From positions 1 to 64,000 of the forward strand of contig CAWCNV010000011.1 of the NCBI GenBank assembly GCA_963797015.1: DNA of 64,000 bases. Direction: 5' to 3'. The DNA is from JBBPZA01 sp963797015 (GTDB taxonomy: Bacteria; Actinomycetota; Thermoleophilia; Solirubrobacterales; Solirubrobacteraceae). The notes below the pieces were generated by a model. The model did no database searches. It saw only the letters and a program-made list of their open reading frames with translations, and was not told where the DNA came from. The position numbers and the translations under genes were made by a program. The first letter of the stretch is position 1; the number at the start of each line of letters is the position of its first letter. Positions 36,251 to 44,866 of the stretch are shown here, piece by piece.

Positions 36251-37495
36251 ATGTCACCCCGCCCCCTCGCTCGCGACCCGGGCGCTCCGGGGCCGGCGTT
36301 ACGCGGTCGGGAAGCGCCGCGTCCGGCGCGCCGTCGCCTACGGTTCGCCGCCTTGACCGTCGCGCAGCGCCGCCTCGCTTTGCTCATCGCCACCGCGAGC
36401 CTTGCCGCCGTCGCCGGCGCGATGGTGGGCGCCGGCGACGGTGGCGGCAAGCCGGCGCGCCCGGAGCCCGGCCGCGACCGCCCACGAGTGCGGTCGGCGC
36501 GCGCGGCCGTCGACCGGCTGTCGCTCAGCGAGCAGGTCGGCCAGACGATCGTGTTCAGCTTCGAGGGACCCGTCGCGCCGGCGTACGTGCGCCGCATCCT
36601 GCGCGAGGGGCGCGGGAGCGGGGTGATCCTGTTCGGCGACAACGTCGGCGGCCGCGGCCCGCTGCGGCGGCTGACCACTGCGCTGCAGCGGGCGGCGAGA
36701 GGCAGCGCCCTGATCGCCACCGACCAGGAGGGAGGGCCCGTCCGGATCATCCCCTTCGCCGGTCCCGAGGCCGCGGAGCGCGACCAGGCCGATCCCGCGG
36801 CGGCGCGCGCTGCTGCCGCCGGCGCCTCGCGCGACCTCGCCCGCCTCGGCGTCAACGTGAACCTGGCGCCGGTGGTGGACGTCGCCGCCGCCGGCAGTTC
36901 GCTGGCCGGGCGCAGCTTTCCCGGCGCCCCGGCCGCGGTCGCTGCGCTGGCCGCCGCCGCGGTGCGCGGCTACGGCTCGCGCGGACCGGTGGCAGCCACG
37001 GCCAAGCACTTCCCGGGCCTGGGCGCCGCGGACGAGAACACCGATCGCGGCCCGGTCACGGTCACGCGCAGCCGCGCCGCGCTCCAGGCGCAGGACCTGC
37101 CGCCGTTCCGCGCCGCGATCGACGCCGGCGTGCCGCTGGTCATGGCCTCGCACGCGCTCTACCCGGCGCTCGACGGCCGCCGGATCGCCTCGCAGTCGCG
37201 GCGCGTGCTCGGGGATCTGCTGCGCCGGCAGCTCGGCTTCACCGGGGCGATCGTCACCGACAGCATCGAAGCCCAGGCGGTCCTGCAGCGCTCCGGCGTC
37301 GCGACCGCTGCCGTGCGCAGCATCCGCGCGGGCGCCGACATCGTGCTCAGCACCGGGTCGGGCTCCTACCGCGACGTCTACGACGCACTGCTCGCCGCCG
37401 CCATCCGATCGCCCGCATTCCGCGCCCGGGTGCGCGACGCGGCCGCCCGCGTGCTCGCGCTCAAGCGACGCATGGGGCTGCCCGCCCCGCGCTGA
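36251..37495 (+). CDS. GH3 family beta-N-acetylhexosaminidase-like
   Basis: Exported or membrane-anchored glycosidase of 414 residues. A basic N-terminus and one membrane helix (LALLIATASLAAVAGAMV) precede a single TIM-barrel domain. KHFPGLGAADENTDRG contains the His-Asp pair of NagZ-like enzymes and VTDSIEAQAV supplies the Asp nucleophile. It probably removes N-acetylglucosamine from peptidoglycan fragments. The start at 36251 has no strong Shine-Dalgarno and could be later. Confidence 0.85.
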   Translation: MSPRPLARDPGAPGPALRGREAPRPARRRLRFAALTVAQRRLALLIATASLAAVAGAMVGAGDGGGKPARPEPGRDRPRVRSARAAVDRLSLSEQVGQTIVFSFEGPVAPAYVRRILREGRGSGVILFGDNVGGRGPLRRLTTALQRAARGSALIATDQEGGPVRIIPFAGPEAAERDQADPAAARAAAAGASRDLARLGVNVNLAPVVDVAAAGSSLAGRSFPGAPAAVAALAAAAVRGYGSRGPVAATAKHFPGLGAADENTDRGPVTVTRSRAALQAQDLPPFRAAIDAGVPLVMASHALYPALDGRRIASQSRRVLGDLLRRQLGFTGAIVTDSIEAQAVLQRSGVATAAVRSIRAGADIVLSTGSGSYRDVYDALLAAAIRSPAFRARVRDAAARVLALKRRMGLPAPR

Positions 37496-37544
37496 TCGGC
37501 GGAACAACCGGCCGCCGCGGCTGCGCGCCCCTTAGCATGGCCGG

Positions 37545-38921
37545 GTGATCTTCCGTCAGATCACGCACGACGACCTCGGGTGCGCCTCGTACCTGATCGG
37601 CGACGAGCACGCGGGCGTGGCGGCGGTCGTGGATCCGCGCTTCGAGATCGGCGTCTACCTCGAGCTCGCGCGCTACATGGGGGTCGACATCGAGCACGTG
37701 CTCGAGACCCACAACCACGCCGATCACGTGTCGGGCCACGGCCGGCTCGCGTCGGCGACCGGCGCGACGATCCACGTCAACCGCCTCGCCGCGGTCGAGT
37801 ATCCACACGAGCCCTTCGATGACGGCTGGACGCTCGAGCTCGGCGCCGTGCGCGTGCGCGCCCTGCACACGCCGGGCCACCGCCCCGAGCACACGGCGTT
37901 CCTGGTCATCGACACCGAGCGCGGCGAGGAGCCGTGGGCGGTGCTGACCGGCGACTCGCTGTTCGTGGGAGACGTGGCGCGGCCCGACCTCGCGATCGAG
38001 AAGGCCGAGGGCGCGCGCGACATCTTCCGCAGCCTGCACGAGCGCCTGCTCTCGCTGCGGCCCGAGACCGAGGTGTGGCCCGGGCACCTCGGCGGCTCGA
38101 TGTGCGGCGGCCCGGGCATGGACATGAAGGTCTCCTCGACGATCGGCTTCGAGCGCCGCCACAACGCGCTGCTCGACGAGGACGACGAGGCCGCCTTCGT
38201 CGAGCGCTCGCTGGCGCGGCTCGGCCCGCAGCCGCCGAACTTCAAGGCGATCGTCGAGCTCAATCGCGGGCCGCTCGTGACCGACGGGGTGTCCGCCCTG
38301 CCGCTCACGCCGCGGCAGGTGGAGCTGCGCCGCGGCCAGGGCGCGGTGCTGGTCGACGTGCGCACCGACGAGCAGTTCGACGACGCCCACATCCCCGGCG
38401 CCGTGTGCCTCTCCGCGCTGATGGCGGGCTTCGGGACCAAGCTCGCGTGGGTGATCGACAGAGACGACGAGATCGTGCTGGTCGGCCGCCACGAGGAGGA
38501 CGCGCGGCGCGCGGCCGGCCTCGCCGCCGCGGTCGGCGTGCGCCGGCTGGCCGGCTTCCTGCACGGCGGGATGACCACCTGGCGCCAGGAGCACCGGTCC
38601 GTCGAGCGCCTCGAGCGCATCGACGTCGACGGGCTGTGGGAGCGCTCGCGGTCACAGCCCGAGCTGCAACTGCTCGACGTACGCGAGCGCGCCGAGTACG
38701 ACGACGGCCACATCCCGGGCTCGCTGCACCGCGCCTACCACGACCTCCACCGGCTCCCCGAGGAGCTCGACCCCGCGCGACCCGTCGCCGCGCTGTGCTC
38801 CTCGGGTCAGCGCGCGGCGGTGGCGGCGAGCCTGCTCCGCCGCCTGGGCGTCCGCGACGTGCTCCACGTGACGGGCGGAGGGATCCCCGCCTGGCGGCGC
38901 GCCGGGCGCCCGCTCGAGTAG
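37545..38921 (+). CDS. metallo-beta-lactamase/rhodanese fusion, persulfide dioxygenase-like
   Basis: A 458-residue three-domain protein. The MBL-fold domain has THNHADH (His56, His58, Asp60, His61) and the GDSLFVGD block, as in ETHE1/PDO persulfide dioxygenases. Two rhodanese domains follow, about 270-355 and 365-455. The second has an active-site Cys in ALCSSGQRA; in the first the equivalent loop reads LVGRHEEDARR and lacks Cys, so it is probably structural. Likely oxidises glutathione or other persulfides in sulfide detoxification. GTG 37545 start. Confidence 0.88.
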   Translation: MIFRQITHDDLGCASYLIGDEHAGVAAVVDPRFEIGVYLELARYMGVDIEHVLETHNHADHVSGHGRLASATGATIHVNRLAAVEYPHEPFDDGWTLELGAVRVRALHTPGHRPEHTAFLVIDTERGEEPWAVLTGDSLFVGDVARPDLAIEKAEGARDIFRSLHERLLSLRPETEVWPGHLGGSMCGGPGMDMKVSSTIGFERRHNALLDEDDEAAFVERSLARLGPQPPNFKAIVELNRGPLVTDGVSALPLTPRQVELRRGQGAVLVDVRTDEQFDDAHIPGAVCLSALMAGFGTKLAWVIDRDDEIVLVGRHEEDARRAAGLAAAVGVRRLAGFLHGGMTTWRQEHRSVERLERIDVDGLWERSRSQPELQLLDVRERAEYDDGHIPGSLHRAYHDLHRLPEELDPARPVAALCSSGQRAAVAASLLRRLGVRDVLHVTGGGIPAWRRAGRPLE

Positions 38922-38982
38922 CACCGGGTCCGCCGCTCGGCGGCCGTCCGGCCCGCGCGCGGGCGCCTACCCTCTGCCCGAG

Positions 38983-39069
38983 ATGTCCCCCACCTGGAAC
39001 TGGGTGCTCGCGGCGATCTTCGTCTTCACCCTCGCGGGCATGGTGATCGCGATAGTCAAGCTCGCCTGA
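38983..39069 (+). CDS. 28-residue single-helix membrane peptide
   Basis: ATG 38983 opens a short frame coding for a protein that is almost entirely one membrane helix (WVLAAIFVFTLAGMVIAIV) ending in Lys-Leu-Ala. Codon use is that of the neighbours. The last 14 bases overlap the end of the convergent phosphatase gene. Function unknown; it may be a small membrane subunit or regulator, or a chance frame. Confidence 0.4.
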   Translation: MSPTWNWVLAAIFVFTLAGMVIAIVKLA

Positions 39070-39847
39070 GGCCCAGGCGCGAAAGCATGCCGCGCCTCGG
39101 CGGTGGCGCCGGCGGCTCGGGGCGGGGCGGCAGCGGAGCGCCGGCGAGGATCGCCGCCGGCGCGTCCTGGAGGTACCACTGCGCCTGGTCGGCCAGACCG
39201 GGCAGGTCGCGGTCGGCTTCCTGAACGGCCCGCAGCAGGCCGGGGGGCCGGCCCTCGGTGTCGTGGGCGTCGGAATCGATGCTGTGCACCAGCCCGTAGC
39301 CCACCATCTCGAACGCCAGCTTCCGCGCCGTGCCTCCGAAGCGACCGATCAGCGAAGACGCGGTGATCGAGCACAGCACACCCGACTCCACCAGGCGCGC
39401 GAGCGTCTCGAGGTCGTTGGCGAAGGCCGGGCTGCGCTCGGGGTGCGCGAGCAGGATCTGCTCGCCGTGGGCGAGCGCCTCGAAGATCATCATCCCGAAG
39501 GCCGCCCCGACCTCGAAGTGGGGGCACTCGACGAGCAGGTAGGGCCCGCCACCGAGGCGGACGGCGTCACGTGCCGCCGCGTCGAGCTCCTCGAGCCGCG
39601 AGGCCGCGACCTCGCCGCCCGTGACGAGCTGCAGCTCGATCCCGGCCGCGGCGATGCGCTCGTTCTGGTCGTGGACGAGCCGGGGGACCGTCGCCGGGTC
39701 GATCGACCAGCTGAAATCGATGTGCGGCGTGGCCGCCATCACGCGCGTGCCGGTGGCTGACGCCGCGGCGGCCAGGGCGAGCGCCTTGTCGACGTCGGCC
39801 GGCCCGTCGTCGATTCCCGGAAGGGGATGAGCGTGAAGGTCGATCAC
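39056..39847 (-). CDS. CpsB/CapC-type PHP-fold tyrosine phosphatase
   Basis: Metal-dependent phosphatase of about 263 residues like CpsB/YwqE. The PHP metal motifs are DLHAHPLPGIDDGP at the N-terminus, ATPHID, LLAHPERS and SDAHD. These enzymes dephosphorylate capsule-assembly tyrosine kinases. A Pro-rich tail ends in a basic segment. GTG 39847 (VIDLHAHP) fits the family start; GTG 39868 is an alternative. No capsule kinase is adjacent. Confidence 0.85.
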   Translation of the reverse strand: MIDLHAHPLPGIDDGPADVDKALALAAAASATGTRVMAATPHIDFSWSIDPATVPRLVHDQNERIAAAGIELQLVTGGEVAASRLEELDAAARDAVRLGGGPYLLVECPHFEVGAAFGMMIFEALAHGEQILLAHPERSPAFANDLETLARLVESGVLCSITASSLIGRFGGTARKLAFEMVGYGLVHSIDSDAHDTEGRPPGLLRAVQEADRDLPGLADQAQWYLQDAPAAILAGAPLPPRPEPPAPPPRRGMLSRLGLRRA

Positions 39848-39939
39848 CGCGGGAACCCTAGTAACCACGCGCTGCGGCGCCCTGTTTTGCCGCGGTTATG
39901 ATGCGCCCGGCTTCCAGGGGATCCGAGAGGAGACGACAG

Positions 39940-40383
39940 ATGTTCGGTTCGATCGTGGTGGGGACCGACGGCTCTGACACAGCGCGGCAGGCGGTGAGCC
40001 AGGCGACCGAGCTCGCCGCGGGCATCGGCGCCCGGATCGATCTCGTGAGCGCCTACGAGCCGGTGTCCGATCAGCGCCTGCGCTCCGAGCGGCGCGAGAT
40101 CCCCGAGGACGTCGCGTGGGCGGTCAATCCGCGCGAGGACGTCGACGCGACGCTCAACAAGGCGGCCGAGGAGATCCGGGCCGCGGGCGTTCCCGTCGAG
40201 ATCTTCGCTCGTCAGGGCGATCCGGCCGACGCGATCCTCGACGTCGCCGAGGAGCGCAACTCCGACCTGATCATCGTCGGCAACAAGGGCATGACCGGCG
40301 CAAAGCGGTTCCTGCTCGGCTCCGTGCCGAACAAGGTCTCCCACCACGCGCCCTGCTCGGTGATGATCATCCGGACGACCTGA
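39940..40383 (+). CDS. universal stress protein, UspA family
   Basis: A 147-residue single Usp domain. It starts with the strand IVVGTDGSD and ends with the ATP-binding pattern GNKGMTGAKRFLLGSVPNKV, so it should bind ATP and dimerise. ATG 39940 is supported by AGAGGAGA upstream; the in-frame ATG at 39898 adds unrelated sequence. Monocistronic and divergent from the phosphatase gene. Confidence 0.92.
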   Translation: MFGSIVVGTDGSDTARQAVSQATELAAGIGARIDLVSAYEPVSDQRLRSERREIPEDVAWAVNPREDVDATLNKAAEEIRAAGVPVEIFARQGDPADAILDVAEERNSDLIIVGNKGMTGAKRFLLGSVPNKVSHHAPCSVMIIRTT

Positions 40384-40496
40384 GCCTGTCCGGAAACGGT
40401 CCGGCACGCCCATCGCCGGCCATCCGCGGCGCGGGCACCGACGGCGAAGCCGTTGGTCCGCCACCCGAGATGCTCGCCATAGCCAGACCCTGAGCG

Positions 40497-41900
40497 TCAG
40501 CGGCGCGCGGCGACCGGCGCCGTGGCCGCACCCGCGTTCACCAGGCCCCAGCCGTAGCGGCGGTCATAGCCGGCCGGGCCGAGGTCGCTAGCCGTCTGCT
40601 TGAGCCGGCGCTCGACGGCCGACGGGCTCGGGTCGGCGCCCACCACGCCCGTGGCGATGACCAGCGCGGCGGCTGCAGAGACGTGCGGCGCGGCGACAGA
40701 CGTGCCCTCCTCCTTGCGCAGCCCGAAGCGCCTCACGCTCTCGCCCTTGAAGCCGAGCTGCACGATGTCGCGTCCGCCGGTATCGAACTCCTTGCAGTTG
40801 GCCTCGCCGGGCATGGTCGCGTCGGGCCCGCCGCCGGGCGCGACGAGGTCGAGGCTGGTGCCGCCGTTGGAATAGTCGGCGAGGCAGGCGTCCTCGGTGG
40901 TCGCGCCCACGGACAGCACCTGCGAGGCGCGCGCCGGGTAGGCCACCCTGCGCTCGCCCTCGTTGCCCGAGGCGGCGACGACGATAACTCCCGCGCGCCG
41001 CGCGTCGCGGATCGCGTCGATGATCCCGGGGATCTCCACCGCCCGCACGCGCGTGCTGAACTCGAGGCTGAGGTTGATCACCTTCGCCCCACGCCGCACC
41101 GCGTAGCGGATTCCCTGCTCGATCACCGACGCCTGTCCCTCGCCGTTGGCGTCGAGCACGCGCACCGGCAGGATGCGGGCGCCGTAGGCGAGCCCGGTGA
41201 CGGCGATGCCGTTGTTCGTCGCCTCGGCGATGACCCCGGTCACGATCGTGCCGTGGCCGTCCTCGTCGTCGGGGCGGCGGTCGCGGTCCACGAAGTCATA
41301 GCCCGAGGTGAAGCGCGAGCGCGCGAAGTCGGGCGAGCGGCGATAGCCGCCGCGGTTCTCGTAGGCGACGCCGGTATCGAGCACTGCGATCGTCACGCCG
41401 CGCCCCCCGGGGGCGCCGGCAGCTCGCGCGTTGGCCCAAGCGGTCGGGGCATCGACGCCGGCCCCGGCGAGGAAGTTCCACTGGTCCTGCTGCCAGCCGC
41501 CGCGCTTGCCGCTGCGACCGGGATCGTCGGGCACGAAGCCGGCCGCGCGGGCGATCACGTTGGGAGCGGCGTACTCGACGCCGGGCTGCGCACGCAGCTC
41601 CTGCACGGTGCGGCCGACCGTTTCGCCGTCCTTGACCTTCAGGACCCGCGTCCCGCCGCCGACCGGCTCGGGCCTACCCGTGCCGGTGGCGGCCTGGACG
41701 GCCGTGCGCTGGGTCCGCGACGTGCCCGCGTCGTACTTGACGACTACCTCGCCGGGGACGATGTCCTGCGCTGCCGCGGGGCGCGCGACGACCAGCGAGG
41801 CCGCTACGGCCACGGAAGCCGCCGCGGCGGACAAGGCCGCCGCGGCAAGGAGAGGATGGCTGGGCGCTAGGCGCACACTTGATGAGAACATCGCTCGCAC
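40497..41900 (-). CDS. secreted S8 family (subtilisin-like) serine protease
   Basis: Exported protease of 467 residues. The signal peptide ends near AAAQD (residue 45); an inhibitor-like propeptide follows (about 50-115). The triad is Asp175 (AVLDTG), His216 (DGHGT) and Ser401 (GTSVAAPH), with the oxyanion Asn in AASGNEG. Self-processing outside the cell is expected. ATG 41891 is an alternative start. The 5' end is about 100 bases from the divergent tadA. Confidence 0.92.
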   Translation of the reverse strand: MRAMFSSSVRLAPSHPLLAAAALSAAAASVAVAASLVVARPAAAQDIVPGEVVVKYDAGTSRTQRTAVQAATGTGRPEPVGGGTRVLKVKDGETVGRTVQELRAQPGVEYAAPNVIARAAGFVPDDPGRSGKRGGWQQDQWNFLAGAGVDAPTAWANARAAGAPGGRGVTIAVLDTGVAYENRGGYRRSPDFARSRFTSGYDFVDRDRRPDDEDGHGTIVTGVIAEATNNGIAVTGLAYGARILPVRVLDANGEGQASVIEQGIRYAVRRGAKVINLSLEFSTRVRAVEIPGIIDAIRDARRAGVIVVAASGNEGERRVAYPARASQVLSVGATTEDACLADYSNGGTSLDLVAPGGGPDATMPGEANCKEFDTGGRDIVQLGFKGESVRRFGLRKEEGTSVAAPHVSAAAALVIATGVVGADPSPSAVERRLKQTASDLGPAGYDRRYGWGLVNAGAATAPVAARR

Positions 41901-41997
41901 ACGGAAGTTTCCCGGACTGGCCTGTCGCGGTCGTCCGGCTGATTTACGAGATATCGGTCCAATTCGCCCTCATTTCTTCCCGCGCGACGAGTACTTC

Positions 41998-42426
41998 ATG
42001 CGTCTCGCGCTCCGCGAGGCCGAGCGCGCGCTCGAGCACGACGACGTGCCCATCGGGGCGGTTACGGTTCACGAGGGCGAGGTCATCGGAGTGGGGCACA
42101 ACGAGCGCGAGCTGCGGGCCGACCCCACCGCCCACGCTGAGATCATCGCCCTGCGCGAGGCAGCGAGCCGCCTGGCCAGCTGGCGCCTCCTGGACACCGT
42201 TCTCTACGTGACCTTAGAGCCCTGCGCGATGTGCGCCGGCGCGATCGTGCTGGCGCGCGTCCCGCGCGTGGTCTACGGCGCGACCGACCCGAAGGCCGGC
42301 GCCGCCGGCTCGGTCCTCGACGTGCTGGCCGAGCCGCGGCTCAACCACAGCCCCGAAGTCGCCGGCGGCCTCCTGGCCGACGACGCCGCGGAGCTGCTGC
42401 GCGCCTTCTTCGACGACCGCCGCTGA
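41998..42426 (+). CDS. tadA: tRNA adenosine(34) deaminase TadA
   Basis: Zinc deaminase converting A34 to inosine in tRNA-Arg(ACG). The active site is complete: HAE (His46, Glu48) and PCAMC (Cys76, Cys79). At 142 residues it is slightly short at the N-terminus: family proteins usually begin DEYFMRLAL, and those four residues are encoded in frame just before ATG 41998, but no start codon lies closer upstream. It lies directly before tRNA-Ser(CGA). Confidence 0.88.
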   Translation: MRLALREAERALEHDDVPIGAVTVHEGEVIGVGHNERELRADPTAHAEIIALREAASRLASWRLLDTVLYVTLEPCAMCAGAIVLARVPRVVYGATDPKAGAAGSVLDVLAEPRLNHSPEVAGGLLADDAAELLRAFFDDRR

Positions 42427-42455
42427 TCGTCTAGCCTGATCGACGCCTCGACCCC

Positions 42456-42544
42456 GGAGGGGTGCCGGAGTGGTTGAACGGGGCGGTCTCGAAAACCGTT
42501 AGGGGCGGTTTCGTCCCTCGAGGGTTCGAATCCCTCCCCCTCCG
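42456..42544 (+). tRNA. tRNA-Ser (anticodon CGA)
   Basis: Class II tRNA of 89 bases: acceptor GGAGGGG/CCCCTCC with discriminator G, anticodon stem GCGGT/ACCGT with loop CTCGAAA (anticodon CGA), a long variable arm, and T arm GAGGG-TTCGAAT-CCCTC. It reads TCG serine codons. Its last 59 bases are repeated exactly at 45285-45343, marking it as the insertion target of an integrative element. Confidence 0.97.
42486..42544 (+). repeat. att repeat, left copy (within tRNA-Ser)
   Basis: Starts at GTCTCG in the anticodon loop region and runs to the tRNA 3' end. It is identical over 59 bases to 45285-45343; identity stops immediately on both sides apart from a few scattered matches. The recombination crossover presumably lies in the anticodon-proximal part, as is usual for integrases that use tRNA genes. 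Confidence 0.93.
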
Positions 42545-43069
42545 TTTACAGAGCCAAATCCGGCTCAGGGAGCGGCATCGCAAGCGATCGGCCCAGGGGC
42601 GCGGTTGCCTCAGTCGGCGTCAGTCAACGTCACTCCAGGGTGCTTCCCGTACCCACAGCCGTACCCACCGTGCCCATGGGCGAGGCCGGCGATGGGACCA
42701 GACGCACAGACCTTCGAGCGACCTCCGGGTATAGCCCGCGCAGGTGGAGAAGATCAGGGCCGACACCCGGCGACAGCTTGGCTCGTTGCGCCGCGCTCGA
42801 GCGGCGCACGACCTCGCGCTCGCTCGCCTCGCGTGGGCGGGCCTGTCCCTGGCGCCGTGTCCCGAGACGTGCGGCGCGACGCCGGGGATGGGACACTCCC
42901 GGCCGTGAGGTACTTCAGCTTCGAGGACAAGGGCAGGCAGCCCGCCTACACGGGACCATCTACCGCGAGCCGGCCGCCGGGCATCAACTGGAACGTCGTG
43001 AAGTCGCTGCGACGAGCGGTGCTACCCGGAGTTCACGACCCACCCGGACGGCACGGTCGGGGGTGGGAC
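42545..43069. other. left end of the island; possible small frame
   Basis: Holds three CGTRCCCA repeats (42648-42676) and no gene I can name. A 54-codon frame from GTG 42744 to TGA 42908 (VEKIRADTRRQLGSLRRARA start, basic and helical) overlaps GTG 42905, which is in frame with the next gene, as GTGA. That arrangement is suggestive of a small gene and an extended downstream gene, but the intervening sequence has weak coding character. Confidence 0.35.
42648..42676 (+). repeat. CGTRCCCA direct repeats, site A
   Basis: Three octamers: CGTACCCA at 42648 and 42660, CGTGCCCA at 42669 (start-to-start spacing 12 and 9). They lie about 100 bases inside the left att copy. The same motif recurs at 45226 and 45447, close to the right att copy, so they are candidate integrase or excisionase arm-binding sites. 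Confidence 0.5.
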
Positions 43070-43486
43070 ATGAGCATTAGCGACTGGAACTACGCCGACG
43101 GGCCGCTTGACGTGTACCCAAACCCCGAGCGGTACGTGTTCCCGGCGCGCGGCTGGGGCGGGCTTGAGCCGGGCGAGGGCTTCGTCGAGGTGCTGCCGGG
43201 GGGCGACGTGTACATCTCGTGGCCGTGCGGCATATGGTTCAGGCGTTCGCCCGAGTTCGTGCGCGAGATGGTGTGCGCGTTGGACGCGCGGCCCGACGAG
43301 TGGCAGATGTTCCCGGCCGACGACAATGCGGGGGCATATGCCTGGTTACGGCTAGAAAAAAGGGGGCGGCGGCTAGTGGTGTCCCCGCGCCGGGAGCGCC
43401 TTGACCTGGCGGGCTGGGCTAAGTGGAGGCCGCTGAAGGAAGCGCTGCGTCTAGCATGCGCGCGAGGAAGTTCTACGCGGTCGTGA
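43070..43486 (+). CDS. hypothetical island protein, 138 aa
   Basis: Unrecognised. The sequence is rich in aromatic residues (WNYADG, RYVFPARGWGG, VYISWPCGIWF) and looks like a compact, soluble beta-rich protein, followed by a basic helix (REMVCALDARPDEW, then RLEKRGRRLVV). An A-run followed by G-run (near 43356) gives it a base composition unlike the core genome. ATG 43070 follows GGGGGTGGG; GTG 42905 would extend it by 55 codons. Lies in the tRNA-Ser island. Confidence 0.5.
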   Translation: MSISDWNYADGPLDVYPNPERYVFPARGWGGLEPGEGFVEVLPGGDVYISWPCGIWFRRSPEFVREMVCALDARPDEWQMFPADDNAGAYAWLRLEKRGRRLVVSPRRERLDLAGWAKWRPLKEALRLACARGSSTRS

Positions 43487-43632
43487 TTGTCGTGCTGACC
43501 TTCTCCGGCTTCGTCGCGCTGCTGACCACCCCCGTCCGGCACCCGCATCGGGCGACGCCGCCAAAGTCGCCTCAATCAGGGCTCGTCGATTTGGGGCAGC
43601 TTCGGCACGGCAGGACCACGACGACGCCCTAA
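43456..43632 (+). CDS. small single-pass membrane protein
   Basis: A 58-residue frame: basic start MRARKFY, one membrane helix (VVIVVLTFSGFVALL), then a His/Pro/Thr-rich polar tail. It overlaps the end of the preceding hypothetical gene by 31 bases. A positive-inside arrangement supports a real membrane peptide, but codon evidence is limited. Confidence 0.4.
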   Translation: MRARKFYAVVIVVLTFSGFVALLTTPVRHPHRATPPKSPQSGLVDLGQLRHGRTTTTP

Positions 43633-43716
43633 GCCATCGAGGGCTCGGTGTCCGCGCCGGCACGGTCAGCAGGTCGTCGGCATCGAGGGCTTCGTGCGCT
43701 CGCCGGCGAGCGCAGG

Positions 43717-44232
43717 TCACGATGACGGCAGCGGGAAGATCGCCCCGAAAGCGAAGGTGCCCTCGCTCTCGGGCGGCGCGGCGCGTGACCCGGCGACCCA
43801 CCACGCCGAGACCTGACCCAAGGGCACGCGCACAGCGGGCACGGCCAGCGTCGAGCCATCCGGAAACCACATCGTCACGGGCGCCAGCGTCATGACGCCG
43901 CCCGCACCATCGCCCTGCGCCGCTGAGCGCATCACCGCCCAGACCTCGCGCATGCTGGTCGTCCACTCGTCGAGCATCGCCTTGTCCTCCTCCCGCCACT
44001 TCTGCCCACTCTGCAAGCGGACCTTGGCTTCCTGCCGGGCCATCTCCTCCATCTCATCGAAGTAGTGGGCGCTCGAAGTAGGCGTGCCGGTGATCACCGC
44101 TCCGCCCGTGAGCGCGAGTCGGACCGGCAAGCTGTAGCTCCGCCCGTGCTCGGCGTCGTAGGCCATCGCCAAGAGTGCCGCGTCCACCTGCTGGAGCCTA
44201 TGCGACGGGAGGGGGGTCGGGAGGGGCCCCAT
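43717..44232 (-). CDS. hypothetical protein, weakly GvpU-like
   Basis: A 171-residue protein of unknown function. The middle (RLALTGGAVITGTPTSSAHYFDEM) resembles a motif of gas-vesicle accessory GvpU-like proteins, where a beta sheet precedes a YF[DE] segment; a helical EEMARQEAKVRLQ part and a hydrophobic end (GAIFPLPSS) follow. This likeness is weak. ATG 44232 is chosen because GGAGG stands just upstream; ATG 44268 has none. Confidence 0.55.
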   Translation of the reverse strand: MGPLPTPLPSHRLQQVDAALLAMAYDAEHGRSYSLPVRLALTGGAVITGTPTSSAHYFDEMEEMARQEAKVRLQSGQKWREEDKAMLDEWTTSMREVWAVMRSAAQGDGAGGVMTLAPVTMWFPDGSTLAVPAVRVPLGQVSAWWVAGSRAAPPESEGTFAFGAIFPLPSS

Positions 44233-44342
44233 GACCCCTCCGAGAGCGTTTGAAATAGACGGAGGCATGGCGGCATGGCGGCCGGACGCGGACGGCTCCC
44301 CGGTTCGATCGAGATTCCGAAGCGGAAACGCTGTCGCTATTC

Positions 44343-44734
44343 CTACTCCGAGAGCCCCACGGCTTCGAGCGCCCCTCCCGCGACTCGTACATGCGAAACG
44401 CGGTCACCTTGCCGGCCTCGAGGTCGTAGACGCCGAAGAATGTTTGTTCCGCATGTGCTCCGCTGCCCTTGCCGCGACCCCGCTGGCGGACCACGACGAC
44501 GACCGAATCTCCAGCGTCGATGAACTCGTCGGTGTCCACGGCGTAGTCGTCCCAGATCGCCAGCCAGTCCGCGAAGAATTGCTCGATGCCGTTGTCGCCC
44601 CGATACACCGGACCCATCCCGCGCGAGAGGTCGAGCTCGAAGTCAGCAGTTGCGTCTTTGACCGCGGCATCCAGATCCCCGTGGTTCAACGCGTGGATGG
44701 CGGCCCGCGCGATCTCCACGTTCTCCTGCGACAT
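44343..44734 (-). pseudogene. SnoaL-like protein, frameshifted near its end
   Basis: NTF2-fold protein of the SnoaL family (MSQENVEIARAAIHALNHGD start, FFADWLAIWDDY, GDSVVVVVRQRG). The family ending EALEAVGLSE appears after RMYESREG only in the -1 frame, giving a stop at 44343-44345, so one base is missing near 44373. Without the missing base the protein runs on in a wrong Ser/Arg-rich frame to 44198. The loss affects only the last ten residues, so partial function is possible. Tandem with a truncated relative at 44738. Confidence 0.65.
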
Positions 44735-44737
44735 CGC

Positions 44738-44866
44738 CTACTCCGACAGCCCCACGGCTTCGAGGGCCTCGGCCTTGCTGCTGTAGTAATCGAGTCGAAT
44801 CCCCTTGCCGTTGCGCATGGTCCAGACCGCGCCATCAAGGCGCTCAATCTCCACGCCCAAGTCTCG
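44738..44866 (-). pseudogene. C-terminal fragment of a second SnoaL-like gene
   Basis: Minus-strand reading GVEIERLDGAVWTMRNGKG, then RLDYYSSKAEALEAVGLSE and a stop, is the last 40 or so residues of a SnoaL-family protein. Its 3' end is nearly identical to that of the neighbour at 44343. The upstream part is gone and is replaced by the integrase fragment on the opposite strand, so this is a rearrangement junction near 44850. Confidence 0.65.

Noticed and set aside
44198..44734. SnoaL protein of 178 residues with a long Ser/Arg tail as an intact gene
   Set aside because: The family ending appears in the next frame directly after the homology stops, so the long tail is a frameshift artefact.
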